Below are positions 54,649-64,000 of a stretch of DNA of 64,000 bases, in pieces; within the stretch, counting starts at the first letter, position 1; each line of letters begins with the position of its first letter. Under the pieces are notes generated by a model. That model ran no database searches and was not told where the DNA came from. It saw only the letters and a program-made list of their open reading frames with translations. This DNA is from Desulfocurvus vexinensis DSM 17965 (GTDB taxonomy: Bacteria; Desulfobacterota; Desulfovibrionia; Desulfovibrionales; Desulfovibrionaceae). The DNA lies in NCBI RefSeq assembly GCF_000519125.1, contig NZ_KI912582.1:273281-337280 (forward strand), given 5' to 3'. The position numbers were made by a program, and so were the translations under genes.

Positions 54649-56199
54649 ATGGGTAAGATATCTGATTTTTTCGGCAAGCTAAGGGATGAGCTTTTTGGCG
54701 ACTCGAAGGCCGATGTTGGTAAAAAGCCTATTGACTCAGACGCTCACCAGATAGTCGACAGTTCTACTGACCCATTAGCGACCTCCCGAAGGGATTCGAG
54801 CGAACTGCTTCGGCCTCAAAGAGAACCGTACTTCATCCAAATTGGATATGATTTCGGGACATCTTTCTCCAAGTGTGTCTACCGAGAGGTATACAAAGAT
54901 AAAGCGTGGGTCTTTTGTCCTGGATGCTACAACGACAAGGAAAAGCCATTCTTAATCCCCAGCGCGGTCCTATTCCAAAATGGAGAGTTGGCCCGGCATA
55001 CCGACTCGCAAATCCAATACCCCAATAACGGTTTATACCATCTCAAATTTGCCATTGAAAAGATAGCCAGTGGAGATATTAATGCGCCAGTCCTCAACCC
55101 TTACAGGTCTGCCTTGAACGGCATGGGGGGCTTGCATCTCGCTGAGTTTGTTGAAAAATGCGCAGTTTTTTTCCTAGGTTCGTCATTAGGAGAAATTCAG
55201 CAAGACGCGAAAAGCAGGTTTCCAGATTTTGGCGATAATCCCGCTGATCAATTTGCAGTTAACCTCGCAATACCTGTCGCTGATGCAAGCGTTCCAAAGA
55301 TCCAAGGAACTTACGAACGGATTCTGAAAAAGGCTTGGTCTATTGCCCCGTCCTTGACCAGAGAAGCAAGAGTAAAGCTGCACCACATTGACGAAATGCT
55401 AGAGGACGCTTCGAGATCCATAGATATTTGCATGCTAGATGATCTTTGCTTCGTTTATCCAGAAGTAAGCGCGAACGTTCAAGCTTTTATCCGCTCACCA
55501 GCCTCTAGTCCAGACCCACGAACTATTTATTTTTTCTCGGACACTGGCGCAGGAACTGTTGACCAAAGCGTTTTCACGTATACCAAACAATTAAACTACT
55601 TTTCAGCTAATGTTTTCCCGATTGGATCTAGCCATATAGAGAGATTGGCCTGTGGCTCTAACGTTTCAACCAAACAGCTTGATTATTGGAGAAGCAAAAA
55701 GGAAACCGGGGACGGCAGTCCCAACCTCACTCAGGCTAAGAATGCTATAGAAAACAAACTTTCTCATTATTCACATTCCCAGACCATCAAGGAAACTCAA
55801 CGGCATTTGCCTAAAGGAAACGGCGTTGCTCCAGTTCCTACCATGAAGAAGCATATCCGTATTATATTTGGTGGAGGTGGACACCAAGACAATCCATATA
55901 AAAAAGGAGTTGTTGGCGCATTCTCTGATTTCTTTCATCCTGAACAGCACCAACCGAGAATTACAGCGATTCAGACTCCAGGGGATCTCGAGCTGGCGGT
56001 ACACCAGCAAAGCTGGATTTCCAGGCTTTATGTCGCATACGGACTATCATTCTTGAAGGCGGATCTCGTTGGGAATAGATATCCTAAACAAACAGCGTTG
56101 AAACAAAAGAGCACAAAAAAGGATATGGTTATGTGCTCATGTCGGGGTATTAGCCCGGACTGCCCGAGATGCTCTGGTCTTGGTATGTATCGTGAGTAG
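54649..56199 (+). CDS. Hsp70/actin-like ATPase with zinc-finger-like C-terminus
   Basis: A 516-residue protein. Actin/Hsp70 nucleotide-site motifs are present: phosphate 1 GYDFGTSFSKCVY near residue 70, phosphate 2 FSDTGAGTVDQSVF near 310, and adenosine IIFGGGGHQDNP near 415. There is no Hsp70 substrate-binding domain. Instead the C-terminus ends in CSCRG...CPRCSGLG, a DnaJ-type zinc-finger half. ATG at 54649 follows GAGGGAGG. The ribosome site overlaps the end of the helicase gene, so the two are coupled. It is AT-rich like the helicase and not part of cas. The function is unassigned. An ATP-driven switch for the helicase is inference. Confidence 0.82.
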   Translation: MGKISDFFGKLRDELFGDSKADVGKKPIDSDAHQIVDSSTDPLATSRRDSSELLRPQREPYFIQIGYDFGTSFSKCVYREVYKDKAWVFCPGCYNDKEKPFLIPSAVLFQNGELARHTDSQIQYPNNGLYHLKFAIEKIASGDINAPVLNPYRSALNGMGGLHLAEFVEKCAVFFLGSSLGEIQQDAKSRFPDFGDNPADQFAVNLAIPVADASVPKIQGTYERILKKAWSIAPSLTREARVKLHHIDEMLEDASRSIDICMLDDLCFVYPEVSANVQAFIRSPASSPDPRTIYFFSDTGAGTVDQSVFTYTKQLNYFSANVFPIGSSHIERLACGSNVSTKQLDYWRSKKETGDGSPNLTQAKNAIENKLSHYSHSQTIKETQRHLPKGNGVAPVPTMKKHIRIIFGGGGHQDNPYKKGVVGAFSDFFHPEQHQPRITAIQTPGDLELAVHQQSWISRLYVAYGLSFLKADLVGNRYPKQTALKQKSTKKDMVMCSCRGISPDCPRCSGLGMYRE

Positions 56200-56280
56200 C
56201 GAGAAACGGTATTGTGGATATGCCCGAAACGCCGGAAAGGGGCTTCTCCAACGTAACACGATGACGATGCTGGAGGGAGT

Positions 56281-60916
<4,636 letters not shown>

Positions 60917-60919
60917 ACC

Positions 60920-61807
60920 ATGGCCGCCATCAGCAATCGCTACGAGTTCGTGTACCTGTTCGACGTCGAAAACGGCAATCCCAACGGCGACCCCGATGCC
61001 GGGAACATGCCGCGCATCGACACGGAGACCGGTTACGGCCTGGTCACGGACGTGTGCCTCAAGCGCAAGGTGCGCAACTACGTGGACCTGGCGCGCGACA
61101 CCGGGGCCGTCCCGGCGCAGGGCTACAACGTCTACGTTCGCGAAAAGGCCGTGCTCAACGAGCAGCACGAGCTGGCCTACAAGGCCCTGGACCTCAAGCC
61201 CGAGGCCAAGAAATTGCCCAAGAAGGAGCAGGAGGCCCACGCCCTGACCCGTTGGATGTGCGACAACTTCTTCGACGTGCGCACCTTCGGCGCGGTGATG
61301 ACCACCGAGGTCAATTGCGGCCAGGTGCGCGGGCCGGTGCAGTTGGCCTTCGCCCGCAGCGTGGAGCCGATCATCCCGCAGGAGGTGAGCATCACGCGCA
61401 TGGCCGTGACCAACGCAAAGGACCTGGAAAAGGAGCGCACCATGGGCCGCAAGCACATCGTGCCCTACGCCCTTTACCGGGCCGAGGGTTTCGTGTCGGC
61501 GCCGCTGGCCATGGGTGAGCGTGGGACCGGGTTTTCCGAGGACGACCTGAAGCTATTGTGGGAGGCCCTGGCCAACATGTTCGACCACGACCGCTCAGCC
61601 GCTCGGGGCAAGATGGCGGCCCGGGGGCTGGTGGTCTTCAAGCACGACGCCGCCCTGGGCAATGCCCAGGCCCAGGCGTTGTTCGATCTGGTCACGGTGT
61701 CCCGGGCGGACGGTTCCCAGGGGCCCGCGCGCGCCTTCGCGGACTACCGCGTCGCCGTGGACGAGTCCGGCGTGCCCCAGGGCGTGAGCTGCGAGGTGAA
61801 GTTCTAG
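60920..61807 (+). CDS. cas7c: Cas7c backbone subunit (Csd2)
   Basis: A 295-residue Cas7 RAMP. Family features are [23 protein letters not shown] at the start, [12 protein letters not shown], then [26 protein letters not shown] near residue 120. It polymerises along the crRNA spacer. The ATG at 60920 lies 3 bases after the cas8c stop, with AAGGAG inside the end of cas8c. Confidence 0.96.
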   Translation: MAAISNRYEFVYLFDVENGNPNGDPDAGNMPRIDTETGYGLVTDVCLKRKVRNYVDLARDTGAVPAQGYNVYVREKAVLNEQHELAYKALDLKPEAKKLPKKEQEAHALTRWMCDNFFDVRTFGAVMTTEVNCGQVRGPVQLAFARSVEPIIPQEVSITRMAVTNAKDLEKERTMGRKHIVPYALYRAEGFVSAPLAMGERGTGFSEDDLKLLWEALANMFDHDRSAARGKMAARGLVVFKHDAALGNAQAQALFDLVTVSRADGSQGPARAFADYRVAVDESGVPQGVSCEVKF

Positions 61808-61810
61808 GCC

Positions 61811-62455
61811 ATGGACGCCGCCATGTATGCGGAGGACGAGCTGCTGCCGATTTCGGCCTTGCAGCACTACCTCTACTGCCCCCGGCAGTGTGCGTTGATC
61901 CACCTGGAGCGCGTCTGGGCGGAGAACCGCTACACTGCCGAGGGGCGCATCCTGCATGCCGTGGCCGACTCGGGCCGGGTGCGCGGGCGCGGCGGCGTAC
62001 GCGCTCGCGGCGGCATGCCCGTGCGCAGCCTGCGCCTGGGGCTGACCGGCGTGGCGGACGTGGTGGAATTCGGAGCCGTGCCGGGCGCGCCGCAGGTGCC
62101 GTATCCGGTTGAGTACAAGCGCGGGCGCCCCAAGGACCAGGACTGGGACCGGGTGCAGTTGTGCGCCCAGGCCCTGTGCCTGGAGGAGATGCTCGACGTT
62201 TCGGTACCCGAGGGCGCGTTGTTCTATGGGCAGCGCAAGCGCCGGGAGGTGGTGATCTTCGACGACGCCTTGCGCGCGAAGACCACGGAAACGGCGGCCC
62301 GTGTCCACGCCCTGCTGGGCGATGGGGCCACACCGGCCCCGGGGTCAGCAGGGCGGTGCCGCAACTGTTCCCTGCGTCCGCTGTGCCGCCCGGAGGCGAT
62401 CCGGCGGCGCGGCGGCGTGCGCCACTATGTGGCCGAGGCATTGAAGGACCTATGA
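61811..62455 (+). CDS. cas4: Cas4 exonuclease (adaptation)
   Basis: A 214-residue RecB-like protein. The N-terminal iron-sulfur Cys is in YLYCPRQC, the nuclease residues are in GVADVVEF and VEYKRGRP, and the three C-terminal Cys are in RCRNCSLRPLC. It trims prespacers and sets PAM-dependent orientation. ATG at 61811 is assumed; ATG at 61823 is an alternative and neither has a good ribosome site. Its stop overlaps the cas1 ATG. Confidence 0.95.
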   Translation: MDAAMYAEDELLPISALQHYLYCPRQCALIHLERVWAENRYTAEGRILHAVADSGRVRGRGGVRARGGMPVRSLRLGLTGVADVVEFGAVPGAPQVPYPVEYKRGRPKDQDWDRVQLCAQALCLEEMLDVSVPEGALFYGQRKRREVVIFDDALRAKTTETAARVHALLGDGATPAPGSAGRCRNCSLRPLCRPEAIRRRGGVRHYVAEALKDL

Positions 62456-63483
62456 AGACGCATTGCAACACGCTGTACGTGACCAGCCAGGGGGCCTACC
62501 TGTCCAAGGACGGGGAGTGTGTCCTGGTGCGCCTGGAGGACGGAACCAAGGCCCGTTTTCCAGTGCACACCCTGGACGGGGTCGTGTGCTTTGGAAACGT
62601 GGGTGTGAGCCCCTTTTTGCTGGGGCATCTGGCCGAGCGGGACGTGGCCGTGTCGTTTTTGACGGCCTACGGCAAGTTCCTGGCCCGGTCCCAGGGGCCC
62701 GTGAGCGGCAACGTCCTGTTGCGCAGGGAGCAGTACCGGTGGGCGGACGATGGGGAGCGCAGCGCCCTGGTGGCGCGTTGCGTGTTGGCGGGCAAGATCG
62801 TCAACGCCCGGTCCGTGTTGCGCCGGGCCGTGCGGGACCATGCCGACAAGCTGGACGCGGCGCGCCTTGGGGACGCGCTGGCCCGGCTGGACGACTGTGC
62901 CGCGCGGTTGGAGCGCGCGCAGGGGTTGGAGATGCTGCGCGGAGTGGAGGGCGAGGCGGCGGGCGTGTACTTCGCGGTGTTCGACGAAATGGTGCTGCGG
63001 GGAGGGGAGGCGTTCCGGTTCGCCGGGCGCAACCGTCGGCCGCCCCTGGACCGGATCAACTGCCTGTTGTCCTTCGTGTACACCCTGCTGGCCCACGACG
63101 TGCGCTCGGCGCTGGAGTGCGTCGGGTTGGACCCGGCGGTGGGTTTTCTGCATCGCGACCGTCCGGGCCGCCCGGGACTCGCCTTGGATCTCATGGAGGA
63201 GTTCCGCTCCTTCTTTGCGGACCGGCTGGTGCTTTCGCTGGTCAACAGGGAGCAGGTCGGTCCCGGAGGGTTCACCGTGACGGAGTCCGGGGCCGTGCTG
63301 ATGGACGACGGGACGCGGCGCACGGTGCTCGAAGCGTATCAGAAGCGCAAGCGCGACGTGCTGACGCATCCGTTTTTGAAGGAGAAGATGCCGTTGGGGT
63401 TGGCGTTTCATACGCAGGCGCTTTTGCTGGCGCGGCACGTGCGTGGGGACCTGGACGGGTATCCGCCGTTCTTTTGGCAGTAG
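62452..63483 (+). CDS. cas1: Cas1 integrase
   Basis: A 343-residue type I-C Cas1. The active-site Glu is in MLRGVEGEAAGVYF near residue 165; His and Asp are in VGFLHRDRPGRPGLALDLMEEFR near 230. Full length. With Cas2 it inserts spacers at the leader end. ATGA overlap with cas4. Confidence 0.97.
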   Translation: MKTHCNTLYVTSQGAYLSKDGECVLVRLEDGTKARFPVHTLDGVVCFGNVGVSPFLLGHLAERDVAVSFLTAYGKFLARSQGPVSGNVLLRREQYRWADDGERSALVARCVLAGKIVNARSVLRRAVRDHADKLDAARLGDALARLDDCAARLERAQGLEMLRGVEGEAAGVYFAVFDEMVLRGGEAFRFAGRNRRPPLDRINCLLSFVYTLLAHDVRSALECVGLDPAVGFLHRDRPGRPGLALDLMEEFRSFFADRLVLSLVNREQVGPGGFTVTESGAVLMDDGTRRTVLEAYQKRKRDVLTHPFLKEKMPLGLAFHTQALLLARHVRGDLDGYPPFFWQ

Positions 63484-63495
63484 GGGGGGCGGGGC

Positions 63496-63786
63496 ATGCT
63501 GGTGCTCGTGAGCTACGATGTGGATTTCCGGGACGGCACGGGGGCGCGGCGGTTGCGGCGCATCGCCCGGGCCTGCCAGGACTACGGGCAGCGGGTGCAG
63601 TACTCGTTGTTCGAATGCGATGTGGACCCTGCCCAGTGGACGAAGCTGCGGGGTCGGTTGCTTGAGGAAATAGATAAGGATAAAGACAGCTTACGTTTCT
63701 ATTATCTGGGCAGCAACTGGCGGCGTCGCTTGGAGCACGTGGGGGCCAAGGCGGGCCGCGACCCGGACGGCCTGCTTCTGGTCTAA
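63496..63786 (+). CDS. cas2: Cas2 adaptation protein
   Basis: A 96-residue ferredoxin-fold protein: VLVSYDVDF with the conserved Asp at the end of strand 1, RRIARACQDYGQRVQYSLFEC, and RFYYLG. It bridges the Cas1 dimers. It is the last cas gene, followed by the CRISPR leader. Confidence 0.97.
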   Translation: MLVLVSYDVDFRDGTGARRLRRIARACQDYGQRVQYSLFECDVDPAQWTKLRGRLLEEIDKDKDSLRFYYLGSNWRRRLEHVGAKAGRDPDGLLLV

Positions 63787-63966
63787 ACCCCGCGAACCCC
63801 AAGCTGCCCCAAAAGGCCGGGGAGGTTCGCACAAATAATTATCATAAATATATCAGTGAGTTGTCTTTTTCGGTAAATAGATTGGATAGAGGCTGTATCG
63901 CTACGGGGTCAGGTTCGCGAAGGATACCTTTAAAACCCATGCGGCGCACCCTCCCAAATTCACTAC
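63787..63966 (+). promoter_or_regulatory. CRISPR leader
   Basis: About 180 bases between cas2 and the first repeat. The middle is AT-rich (AATAATTATCATAAATATATC) and the end is CTCCCAAATTCACTAC. Leaders carry the array promoter and the signals for new spacer insertion. Confidence 0.8.
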
Positions 63967-64000
63967 GTCGCCCCCCGCGCGGGGGCGTGGATTGAAACTC
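63967..64000 (+). CRISPR. First repeat of a type I-C CRISPR array (cut by window end)
   Basis: A 32-base repeat at 63967-63998 starting GTCGCCCCCCGC and ending GTGGATTGAAAC, with an internal palindrome (GCCCCC/GGGGGC). It matches the usual type I-C repeat form. Only two bases of the first spacer are visible. Confidence 0.9.

Overview
The window is a piece of a very GC-rich, Gram-negative, anaerobe-type chromosome. The gene set (FmdE with an iron-type ABC importer, IorAB indolepyruvate oxidoreductase, a DUF2148 iron-sulfur protein, a sigma-54 activator, TamA/TamB, a type I-C CRISPR system) fits a Desulfovibrio-like member of the Desulfobacterota. That placement is inference from gene content and base composition; there is no 16S gene or other marker in the window.

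Bases 1-43,870 look like core chromosome. In order they hold: the end of a TamA-like barrel and TamB; an FmdE/ABC importer operon on the minus strand; two tandem family-3 solute-binding proteins; an EamA permease and a GGDEF protein; a chemoreceptor; an AMIN lipoprotein, an ArnT-like glycosyltransferase and a PAP2 phosphatase; a 3D-domain protein; a DUF115 protein; a cysteine synthase fused to a degenerate cysteinyl-tRNA synthetase; a long Ala/Pro-rich protein; a sigma-54 activator beside iorBA; proA-nadD; a TPR protein; a four-gene cassette (ChrB-like, DUF2148, MFS, HD) built around a palindromic divergent promoter and lying between two near-identical terminators; ettA, mntP and a catalase.

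At 43,880-43,926 there is only the 3' half of a tRNA-Arg(TCT) gene, followed at once by AT-rich DNA. This is the left attachment site of an integrated island that runs off the right end of the window. The island carries an excisionase-like protein, a hipBA toxin-antitoxin pair with its operators, about 1 kb of gene-poor DNA with short tandem repeats, and then a dense defence-type block.

The defence block begins with a WYL repressor facing a two-gene unit: a Tat-exported HIRAN protein and a 784-residue protein of unknown family. It continues with an AT-richer pair, a SNF2/RapA-type helicase and an Hsp70-like ATPase with a C-terminal zinc-finger-like motif. It ends with a complete type I-C CRISPR-Cas operon (cas3-cas5c-cas8c-cas7-cas4-cas1-cas2, plus an internal cas11c start inside cas8c) followed by its leader and the first repeat of the array at the window edge. 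The best candidates for an undescribed system are the WYL/HIRAN/784-residue unit and the helicase/Hsp70-like pair immediately upstream of cas3.
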